NCBI GenBank assembly: GCA_003503355.1
Contig: DOCS01000108.1
Location: 1 to 18,680, forward strand
DNA: 18,680 nucleotides
Source of the DNA: Opitutia bacterium
Lineage (GTDB): Bacteria; Verrucomicrobiota; Verrucomicrobiia; Opitutales; Coraliomargaritaceae
Direction of reading: 5' to 3'
Positions 7,691 through 14,814 of this stretch are shown here, one piece after another. The notes beneath the pieces were generated by a model. It made no database searches and was not told where the DNA came from. It was given only the letters and a program-made list of their open reading frames with translations. Numbering within the stretch: the stretch's first letter is position 1; the number at the start of each line of letters is the position of its first letter. Both the position numbers and the translations under genes were made by a program.

Positions 7691-8719
7691 CTAAACACCC
7701 AACAAGCATTCAACAACATAATCATTCATTGCGCCAAATCTACAACTTAGACGATCTCTAAACGCAGGTCGGTCTACAACCTTTAAATCTCCACCAAGAT
7801 CTTCAGCCTGCAGGATATAATCCACTCCCTCATCTGAATTAACGAACCCTCGAACTAAACCATACTCCCGCTCCAACAGTTGAAGATAACCTCGCGGCTC
7901 AGTGCTATTAATGTAAACAACCGGCACACCCAAACATGCGGCCTCACTGGCAGTAGACGCGCCCTCACTAATCACTAATCTTGAATAGGCTAAAAAATCG
8001 TGGTAATCTTCTGCGGCTATATTGCATTGGTATTGCCTCACTGACTCTGGGATCTCCCCCTCCTCCGCAGAGATCACGATGCGATACCTATTTGCCAGTT
8101 TATTGAGTATTTCATCAATACGATGTCCAATCCCGCAATGAGATAAATCGTGCAACGTATTCCATGCTGAAGTTCGTATAAAAACATACTCTCCTTGAAC
8201 CAAACCGTCATACTTCTCCAAAACTGACCGACTCGGATCGAACACTCTGCTATTCAAAAATATTAATTCATGTATTCCATCATACTTAACCTGCTTCGGA
8301 CCTAGGTCCTTATAAAAGCACTCTGGCGTATGGATTTCATCTGCAAACGGATGCGCAATCCGATGATTGAAATGCTGAAATTCCGAATCCGTAAAAATTA
8401 CATTTCGCACACCAAACAGCTTGGCACTCTGCGTATAGCTGCCCATTAAACTAGCGACGACATCAGGTTTAAAACGACTAATCGCCCGAGCCACCGCCCA
8501 CTGGCGCTCCAACATCTCTACCAGCGGGAACTTGTTCTTCCTTGTCCGGCGCTTCGGGATTTCCGCTGGAATCCAATCATAGACCTCTAACAAGCGACGC
8601 ATCACATCGCGATCTCGCCCAATCATCAACACCTCATGCCCTTGCGCCTGCAATTCACGAATCGGATACTTCCAGAAATGAATATGCGCGGGGTGGTGTG
8701 CTTCGATTAAAATCCTCAT
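7691..8719 (-). CDS. DUF354 family protein (GT-B-like fold, related to UDP-GlcNAc 2-epimerases)
   Basis: The 342-residue soluble protein begins MRILIEAHHPAHIHFWKYP, followed by ELQAQGHEVLMIGRDRD. This is the characteristic opening of DUF354 proteins (HPaHvhfF, then GHev...aRdkd). The C-terminal half has SRLVISEGASTASEAACLG (248-266) and PVVYINS, the place where GT-B and UDP-GlcNAc 2-epimerase proteins bind a nucleotide sugar. The family has no firmly assigned reaction as far as I know. It may be a glycosyltransferase or a sugar-nucleotide epimerase-like enzyme (inference). The start overlaps the upstream GT-C stop in an ATGA at 8716-8719, with GAGGA just upstream, suggesting translational coupling. 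The first 85 or so codons are about 54% GC and the next 120 about 39%, so the composition changes inside the gene. Confidence 0.8.
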   Translation of the reverse strand: MRILIEAHHPAHIHFWKYPIRELQAQGHEVLMIGRDRDVMRRLLEVYDWIPAEIPKRRTRKNKFPLVEMLERQWAVARAISRFKPDVVASLMGSYTQSAKLFGVRNVIFTDSEFQHFNHRIAHPFADEIHTPECFYKDLGPKQVKYDGIHELIFLNSRVFDPSRSVLEKYDGLVQGEYVFIRTSAWNTLHDLSHCGIGHRIDEILNKLANRYRIVISAEEGEIPESVRQYQCNIAAEDYHDFLAYSRLVISEGASTASEAACLGVPVVYINSTEPRGYLQLLEREYGLVRGFVNSDEGVDYILQAEDLGGDLKVVDRPAFRDRLSCRFGAMNDYVVECLLGV

Positions 8720-10359
8720 TTGGGATCCTCGTCACTTAAGGTATAGATAAAACAGAGCGGCACGCCTTGTCGCTCGACAACATGTAGTAGCTTCGCCTCC
8801 GGGTAACTGCTGTGCAAATTAAAGCGAGTGATGGAGACAAAGAAATCGGCTCCCTCTCTAGACTGCCACATTTCGAAACGATTCGGATCGAGCGCCTCCT
8901 GCAACATCCACCGTGTATAGCGCTGATGTACTTTAAACACGCGCCCGCCCGCTGGATCGATTGCCTCGACATACTGATTCAACCACTCAGCCGCTTCTTG
9001 ATGTGAGACCCCCCAGTAATCGGTTTCATCCCGCATATAGGCGGCGGGCAGCCCTCCTGAAATCTGATTAAAATACACATACTGGTACGGGTGCAAGGAG
9101 ACCATTTCGATGATGACCACCAGTGATGCGAGCCCAACCCCGCCTTGTAGGCCGACGCTCAGCAACTGTCGACCAGCAGCTTTCGCTCGACGCAACATCC
9201 ATTCCAAGCCCAACGCAGCCACACAAACCATCGGAGGCACCACAAACAGGAAATGCCGCATGCCATCATACAACACCGGATCCTTCCACAGCAGATAGCA
9301 CAGCGGAAACAGCACTGCAAAGACCAGTAACAGCCTCGGCCATAGCTCCGAAGCACTCGGCCATTGCCCGGTGCGCCGATAACGCAACAGCGACATTCCC
9401 CCGAACAGAAGCGAGAGACCAATTAAGATCAGCACCGACTCAGGGATGGTATATAGCAACCAATATGGAATGTAATAAAACGGCAGATCGGATGCCTGCC
9501 AAAAATGACCATCCATCAAGACAACTCCGCCCCAGCCATAGCTCTGAACGGTCTCAACGGTTTGTTCCATTCGCTCAACTGGGTTCGTATGAATTGCAGG
9601 CCAAAAAACAGACAACACTAGCAACGCTACCACACCCGATGTCGCGCCACGGATCGACCAATAGCCCAGATCCTTAACCACCTCTACACGAGTAACGGTT
9701 CGCTCAGCACGCAGCGCAGCAACGTATTTAACGCAAAGATACAGAAAAACAAAAAGCGCAAAATAGCCTAGAATCAATAGCCCCGCGATACGCGCAGACA
9801 TCGCCAAGCCCGCCGCACACCCAACCCATAGAACCGCACGCCAAGACGGACGCGGCAACTTCGAAAACAGCTCCACCAATGCCCACAACCCCAGCAAATA
9901 GGTGGCTGCCAGCGGTATATCTTTAGGGTTAAAAAACATATGGCCATAATAGCGGGGCACAGTGACCAGAAGCAGCAAGGCCCAGAATCCAGCACGCTCC
10001 CCTCCAATTCGCGCAGTCAATCGCCAAACCGCCAGCAAGCCTAGCAAACCGAAACAAAAGCTCCACACGTGCCCTTTTTCACTGCGCGTGCCAAGATTAG
10101 GCAAGCACTCGTCCGCCAGCGCCAGCGGTAAATCAAACACTCCCGGATAATTATCCTTCGGCGACTCCATCGGCTCGCCAGAGAACCATGACTGATAATA
10201 AGCCAACTTCGAGTCCCCGCCTTTAAAGCGGAACGGCTCATCCCAAGTCATGCCATAGTCCCCGACCGTTGAGAATCCGATGCAAACGATTACCAAGTAA
10301 AGTACCAAACCACAACGGGTCCAGCATGTTGATTGAGGAGTGTCGGCTGAAGCGTGCAT
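8716..10359 (-). CDS. GT-C fold membrane glycosyltransferase (PMT/ArnT-like, GT39-type)
   Basis: The 547-residue integral membrane protein has about 11 hydrophobic helices followed by a soluble tail of about 110 residues. After the first helix it has GMTWDEPF, with Asp40-Glu41 in the first periplasmic loop, where PMT/ArnT-type enzymes carry their catalytic acidic pair. MFFNPKDIPLAATY in a later loop and LHPYQYVYFNQISGG then DYWGVSHQEAAEWL in the tail are patterns I associate with ArnT-family polyprenyl-phosphate-dependent glycosyltransferases. It should transfer a sugar from a lipid phosphate donor to a glycan, lipid or protein acceptor at the periplasmic face. The acceptor is unknown. It starts 43 bp after the 622-residue GT-C gene, the widest gap in the operon, without a clear ribosome binding site. 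It overlaps the DUF354 start by 4 bp. Confidence 0.82.
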   Translation of the reverse strand: MHASADTPQSTCWTRCGLVLYLVIVCIGFSTVGDYGMTWDEPFRFKGGDSKLAYYQSWFSGEPMESPKDNYPGVFDLPLALADECLPNLGTRSEKGHVWSFCFGLLGLLAVWRLTARIGGERAGFWALLLLVTVPRYYGHMFFNPKDIPLAATYLLGLWALVELFSKLPRPSWRAVLWVGCAAGLAMSARIAGLLILGYFALFVFLYLCVKYVAALRAERTVTRVEVVKDLGYWSIRGATSGVVALLVLSVFWPAIHTNPVERMEQTVETVQSYGWGGVVLMDGHFWQASDLPFYYIPYWLLYTIPESVLILIGLSLLFGGMSLLRYRRTGQWPSASELWPRLLLVFAVLFPLCYLLWKDPVLYDGMRHFLFVVPPMVCVAALGLEWMLRRAKAAGRQLLSVGLQGGVGLASLVVIIEMVSLHPYQYVYFNQISGGLPAAYMRDETDYWGVSHQEAAEWLNQYVEAIDPAGGRVFKVHQRYTRWMLQEALDPNRFEMWQSREGADFFVSITRFNLHSSYPEAKLLHVVERQGVPLCFIYTLSDEDPK

Positions 10360-10402
10360 CTAGATGATTTATTGCCGGCTCAACGAACAGAGTAAACCCC
10401 CA

Positions 10403-12271
10403 TCACGGATTTAATATTTTTTTCAGCTGGTCGACCCCAGAGTCATTCTCAGCAAAGAATCCCCCTGCGCCCACCGCCTGTAGCGCTCTGGCACTAAAAA
10501 GAGCCTCGGACTTAAAACGTCGTATCGCCTCACGCCACGAAACCAGCGCGCCCTCATGATCATTGATCGTCCACGCGTACACTCCTGAAATAAATAGACT
10601 TGAGGCATCATGACTCCGAAGAACCAACAGCTCGCTTCCTAATCGTATCCTAAGTGACTCCTTCACGGCATCCGTGTCCGCAACCAGCCACAGGTTAAAT
10701 AAACTCGCGACTTGAATCCGACGCGCCTCCTCGCGGCTCCCATCACGCCCCAGCACCGCCTCCGCGAACCGTAAGGCCGCCGCATCCTCTCCGAGGCGCG
10801 TCGCGGCATTCGCGAGCAATAATTCATCTTGAATAAACGTCGCGTCATCCTGGGCGCCAAACCAATCGCCGTACAACAATGCCCCTGTAGCAAAAATCCC
10901 AGTACACAGACATGCGTAGCGCCGCCAACAGATCTGTTTTAATTGCGGAAAACGAAGCGCACCCAGCCCACCGGCACACACGCACAACAAGGGTGCCAGC
11001 GGCAAACGAAACCGTGCACTCACGAAAAACAACAACACCCCTGCTGCATACGCGACAAACAGAAGCATGAGCATGAGTCCCACATCCTTTGGCAGTTGCT
11101 TGCCTCCGAGCATCAAAGCACCCAATGCGGCCAAACACAGCAACCCCCAGCCTAGGGGGTTCCAACGTAACAGCGAAAAGCGCTCCTTGTGATACGCATA
11201 AGTCAAATTATTATACTGCTCCCAATCATTAAAGAGGTAGACGATTTTCTTACCCATCAACGCAATCCAACGCACTGGATCCGCTCCGACTTCACGGAAC
11301 ACCACAGCCCGCCAATACGCATTCATTGCGCGAACATCCAGCTCGGCATCCATACCATGCGACTCGCGATATAAATACTCCGATTCCATGCGTGTGGAAT
11401 TCATCCCCGCCGGGATTTGATCGAACGAGACACGCTGCTTATAAAACTGCCCATTCGCGCCATCTCGATTGGCCGCATACAAGTTGTAAGCCCCCTGCCA
11501 CGGTAGCAGCCGAAACTGCCCGCAATGACGATAATTCAACAGCCCCTGTGCGCTCAGCACCCCCGACAAAGCAAGCCCCACCAGCAGACAGCTACGGATC
11601 CCACGATCTATAGGAGGCGCGGAGCGTCGACCACGCAGCGCGCTGAAGAGCAGTGGAACCATTGGAAACAGCAACACTGGCGGCAGAAAATTAGGTCGTG
11701 CCAGCACTACCAAGCCCCCCAAGGCACCTGCGCCAATCAGTAAAAACACGCGCCTGAAAGAGCGACGCCCGCTTTTTATGCCAAGCGCTGCCAGCAGGCA
11801 ATATAATCCGGCCAAAAACAACGTTATTGAAAAGGTAATATCCAACACCTGAACCGAGAAGTACAAGGCGACCGGATATACCCCATACAGAGTAGCAGCC
11901 AGCAGCCGCGCTGACCGCTGCTGCCATAACCTCTGGGCAATCGTCCCCACCAAGCATGCACTCAACAAATGGCAAAACACACCGAACAGGAGCGCCAACT
12001 GAGGAAGCCGCTCAACGTCCACAGGCAATAGCGAAAGCACCCACGAATATAACATAGCGCGGTACAACGGGCCATCAGGTAGCCCCGTGCCAGCAAACTC
12101 GACTGCCAAAGCTAAATTCTCCCGACCATCCAAAACCGGCGCACGCCCCAGATAATCCCCGATAAATTGAAGGCTAAACGCGCAGGCATACACAAACACC
12201 ACCAAGCCGATCACTCTGCTGCTCCACTGCATACGTCCCCAGCGAAAACTTGCATCTAGTAGATTCCGCAC
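10403..12271 (-). CDS. GT-C type membrane glycosyltransferase with C-terminal TPR-like region
   Basis: The 622-residue protein has about ten membrane helices in residues 18-470 and a soluble helical tail. The first periplasmic loop has VLDGRENLALA (Asp48, Glu51), an acidic pattern typical of GT-C enzymes. GQFRLLPWQGAYNLYAANRDG is a conserved-looking loop. In the tail, ANAATRLGEDAAALRFAEAV and SGVYAWTINDHEGALVSWRE resemble tetratricopeptide helices, so the tail may bind a protein partner (inference). The substrate is unknown. The frame opens with GTG at 12271, six bases after the methyltransferase stop. ATG at 12232 with GGGGA just upstream, but only three bases away, is a plausible alternative that removes 13 residues and leaves the first helix intact. 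It follows the methyltransferase in the operon. Confidence 0.75.
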   Translation of the reverse strand: MRNLLDASFRWGRMQWSSRVIGLVVFVYACAFSLQFIGDYLGRAPVLDGRENLALAVEFAGTGLPDGPLYRAMLYSWVLSLLPVDVERLPQLALLFGVFCHLLSACLVGTIAQRLWQQRSARLLAATLYGVYPVALYFSVQVLDITFSITLFLAGLYCLLAALGIKSGRRSFRRVFLLIGAGALGGLVVLARPNFLPPVLLFPMVPLLFSALRGRRSAPPIDRGIRSCLLVGLALSGVLSAQGLLNYRHCGQFRLLPWQGAYNLYAANRDGANGQFYKQRVSFDQIPAGMNSTRMESEYLYRESHGMDAELDVRAMNAYWRAVVFREVGADPVRWIALMGKKIVYLFNDWEQYNNLTYAYHKERFSLLRWNPLGWGLLCLAALGALMLGGKQLPKDVGLMLMLLFVAYAAGVLLFFVSARFRLPLAPLLCVCAGGLGALRFPQLKQICWRRYACLCTGIFATGALLYGDWFGAQDDATFIQDELLLANAATRLGEDAAALRFAEAVLGRDGSREEARRIQVASLFNLWLVADTDAVKESLRIRLGSELLVLRSHDASSLFISGVYAWTINDHEGALVSWREAIRRFKSEALFSARALQAVGAGGFFAENDSGVDQLKKILNP

Positions 12272-12277
12272 AAGCTG

Positions 12278-13042
12278 TTATATTTTCTCCAACACAACCA
12301 CCATCCTTAAACCAAATAAGCGATAGAACCATTGCGGCAGATATTGCTCTAATTTCAGCAAGCCTTGCAGGGCAATTGTCGGCAGCAATTGAGGCTTCGA
12401 ATAACCGCCGGTCAGCGGGTATGCGAACACATCCTGGAAGCTCACCTCTTTACAGCGCAAACCCCACTCAGCCAACAACGCTTCAGCCAGTTCGCGGTTT
12501 CTCATAAATACGCCTACGCCCATGCCCATATTAGCAAATTCACCATCCGGCCCATTCGCCTCGAACTCGAATGACGGCACGATCAACTGTGGCTGAATCG
12601 GCTCATGATGGCAGAGCGAATAAAAGACACGCCCGCCTAAAGTTGCCGCGGGCTCCACCAGTATGATCCGTCCTCCCGGCTTCAAGACAGCCGCCGCGCT
12701 TTCGAAAAAGCGCATCGGCTGTTTAAGATGGTGCAACACATCGATCGCGAAAATATTGGCCCACGCGCCGCCAACATCAGGTTCAATTTCATAGGCCGAG
12801 ATGGCACGATCCACGTAAGGCGTCTTCACCACATCACTCGTCACCAGATTATCGAAGAAGGCCTTGCTCACACCGATGCCCGAGCCGATTTCAAGCATAG
12901 CGCCGTCAGTGCTGCAGCGAGCACGAATACCCCGATAAATCTCACCGTACACAAAACGCAATCCTTCCGAACGATCCCACGCATCCTGGCTGCCGGACAA
13001 AAGATCGAGGTCATAAGTCTGTTCTGCAAATTCTGTTGTCAT
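12278..13042 (-). CDS. Class I SAM-dependent methyltransferase (Methyltransf_11/23-like)
   Basis: The 254-residue soluble protein has SAM motif I as LEIGSGIGVSK (50-60). The post-motif region AIDVLHHLKQPMRFFESA and LKPGGRIILVEPA form strands 4 and 5 of the Rossmann-like fold. HH after the fourth strand and the EPAATLGGRVFYSLCHHEP loop resemble methyltransferases that accompany lipid-linked glycan genes. The substrate is unknown. Its ATG overlaps the stop of the upstream GT-C gene in an ATGA at 13039-13042, so translation is probably coupled. The C-terminal 50 residues (LLKLEQYLPQWFYRLFGLRMVVVLEKI region) are amphipathic to hydrophobic and may touch the membrane. It sits between GT-C genes, which suggests the methyl group goes onto the same glycan. 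Confidence 0.8.
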   Translation of the reverse strand: MTTEFAEQTYDLDLLSGSQDAWDRSEGLRFVYGEIYRGIRARCSTDGAMLEIGSGIGVSKAFFDNLVTSDVVKTPYVDRAISAYEIEPDVGGAWANIFAIDVLHHLKQPMRFFESAAAVLKPGGRIILVEPAATLGGRVFYSLCHHEPIQPQLIVPSFEFEANGPDGEFANMGMGVGVFMRNRELAEALLAEWGLRCKEVSFQDVFAYPLTGGYSKPQLLPTIALQGLLKLEQYLPQWFYRLFGLRMVVVLEKI

Positions 13043-14814
13043 TTTTGTGGTCGATAACCAGTCAGTCGATAGAGGCGAGTTAATTCAAAAGGCCGAAAGC
13101 TGCGCGCTTCAACCAGTTCCATCGCGAATGCCTTATGCAACTGAGCAATGAGGGGATTATCTGCCACAAACCCACTCCCCTCGTAATGCATGCGTTCCAC
13201 GACATAAGCGGCAGGATATTTGCCTGATTGCAATTCACTCGCAATACGCGCCGAGCTCAACAGCGCGACTTGCGGCTCCAGTGCCGCCCACTCACGCAAT
13301 GCCCATGGCGCGGTATATTGATCAATCACTAAACTCTTCGGCGCCATCCTATCTTCACCTAGGGACTCCATCCAATTATACTCTCGAACAATAAAATTGT
13401 TATTCGAGAAGATCGCCTGGGCATTCTTGGGCAAGGTAGACACCAGAGTGAACAACAAAACTAAGACCAGAACTACGCGCCACACTCCAGGCCTTTTCTC
13501 TGCGACATATGCGAGCAATCCGACCAGCGAAAAAACCAGTAACCAGTGAAACGGCAACGCATACCGGGAAACAAACAGACTATCGAGTTTACTGGCATGA
13601 AAGCTCAAAACGACGATCAAATGCACGAGCAAGAAAAAGCCAAACAGCGCAGTCACAATACCGGCTGGGTTGCGCTTCCAATACTTCACAGACTCGGTTC
13701 TCAGCATCACAAAGAAGGCCAACATCGCAGGCACCCCCAAGACGCTTAGCAATAGAGAATTCGCCAGCCCGGCGTCCGCACTAAAAAAGAAATGCAGGGC
13801 ATGAGGGAAATTCTCGAGCAAGGCGCTCAAGCTGAAAGGGGATACCGCCCCGGCAGTCAACTCCCAAGACGCTTCAGTTGCGGCATAGATACGCGTCTGC
13901 AGCGCCACGCCGAGCAACAAAGGCAGCGCTAAAACCGACCCCCACGCGAGCAGGATTTGTTTCCCGCGCCACCAGCCCATCAAAATGACAAGGATGACAG
14001 GGACCAGAAACAGCCCAGATTCATACCGGCAATAAGTCAGTAACACCGCAGCCAAACTCAGAGCGCCTTCGAGCGTGCTTGAGGGCTTTCTTAAATAATA
14101 TGCGGCCAGCAAGAATAGAACCTGCAACATCAGCAGGTTGAGCATTTCCATGCCGGCCCCCGTTGCGTTTTGCGCCAGCAAAGGGGATGTCGCCCACAAC
14201 AGCACCGCACATGCGCCCGCCAGGCTCCCTCCCAGCAAGGTCCCAAACAGATACACCCCGGCCAAGAAGGCAATCCCCGCACAGGCATTCACAATAAACG
14301 GATTAGCTGCCCTGTAGCCGACTAGATCGTGCAACGTCGCCACGACGAAAGGGTAAAACCATGGGCGCTTATCCACCTCAACCGAGATCGGTATAAACGT
14401 GCTCCCCATGTACCGCCCAAAATCTGTGCGCGCCACTTCCCGAGTCTCATGCAGTTGCTTCGCCGTGCCAGCAAGCAGGTAATCATCCATTGCGATTTTG
14501 TAATCAAAATCCGCATGCACGAACAGCACCCAACTCCCGGCCACCACCGCAAGCGCGCCGACCTTGAGTTCCTTTGCACAAAGCCCACTGAAAACGCCAG
14601 CCCGGAGCCCTTGGATCATATAAACTGCCAATCCGATCGACGCGATAAGCGTCAAGTAATAGCCCGCGTAGCGCACCAATACCACGGCCTGCTCCGGCTC
14701 GACTCGCCAGAGCACCAACAGACCAATCAGCGCGCAAACCACCGCACAGCCAATCCGGAAACGACTATGCTTCGCCTGCAACATAACACTTATATCTGTT
14801 AACCACTGCTTCAT
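13039..14814 (-). CDS. GT-C fold membrane glycosyltransferase, second of a tandem paralogous pair
   Basis: The 591-residue protein has about 12 hydrophobic helices and a soluble tail from about residue 470. The periplasmic loop after the third helix reads DYKIAMDDYLLAGTA, giving an Asp110-Asp111 acidic pair in the position of the PMT/ArnT catalytic acids. Further signatures are VEVDKRPWFYPF (145-156), LHDLVGYRA (161-169), GAGMEMLNL (219-227) and RYES (263-266). The neighbouring 615-residue protein has the same motifs at a constant offset of ten residues, so the two are homologous. Its role is probably transfer of a sugar from polyprenyl phosphate to an extracytoplasmic acceptor. The acidic pair is DD here and DE in the partner. 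The start overlaps the partner's stop (ATGA, 14811-14814) with a weak GAAGAG upstream. Confidence 0.8.
   Translation of the reverse strand: MKQWLTDISVMLQAKHSRFRIGCAVVCALIGLLVLWRVEPEQAVVLVRYAGYYLTLIASIGLAVYMIQGLRAGVFSGLCAKELKVGALAVVAGSWVLFVHADFDYKIAMDDYLLAGTAKQLHETREVARTDFGRYMGSTFIPISVEVDKRPWFYPFVVATLHDLVGYRAANPFIVNACAGIAFLAGVYLFGTLLGGSLAGACAVLLWATSPLLAQNATGAGMEMLNLLMLQVLFLLAAYYLRKPSSTLEGALSLAAVLLTYCRYESGLFLVPVILVILMGWWRGKQILLAWGSVLALPLLLGVALQTRIYAATEASWELTAGAVSPFSLSALLENFPHALHFFFSADAGLANSLLLSVLGVPAMLAFFVMLRTESVKYWKRNPAGIVTALFGFFLLVHLIVVLSFHASKLDSLFVSRYALPFHWLLVFSLVGLLAYVAEKRPGVWRVVLVLVLLFTLVSTLPKNAQAIFSNNNFIVREYNWMESLGEDRMAPKSLVIDQYTAPWALREWAALEPQVALLSSARIASELQSGKYPAAYVVERMHYEGSGFVADNPLIAQLHKAFAMELVEARSFRPFELTRLYRLTGYRPQK

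Larger units (their letters stand above)
4500..8400. other. Low-GC segment inside the glycan locus
   Basis: Hand counts give about 55% GC at 4261-4380, about 37% at 4741-4920, about 39% at 8101-8400 and about 54% at 8461-8700. The segment covers the flippase, FkbM, GT4 and most of the DUF354 gene, and begins near the 3' end of the second GT2 gene. The edges are approximate. Lateral acquisition or exchange of this cassette is an inference, because membrane proteins and weak selection can also lower GC. Confidence 0.5.

Noticed and set aside
9123..9677. 184-codon plus-strand open frame opposite the GT-C gene
   Set aside because: It is antisense to a well-supported membrane protein, with low-complexity Thr/Pro/Ala composition and no motif.
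14329..14802. 157-codon plus-strand open frame opposite the 591-residue GT-C gene
   Set aside because: It is an antisense shadow rich in His, Arg and Gln, and the minus-strand frame has conserved motifs shared with its paralogue.
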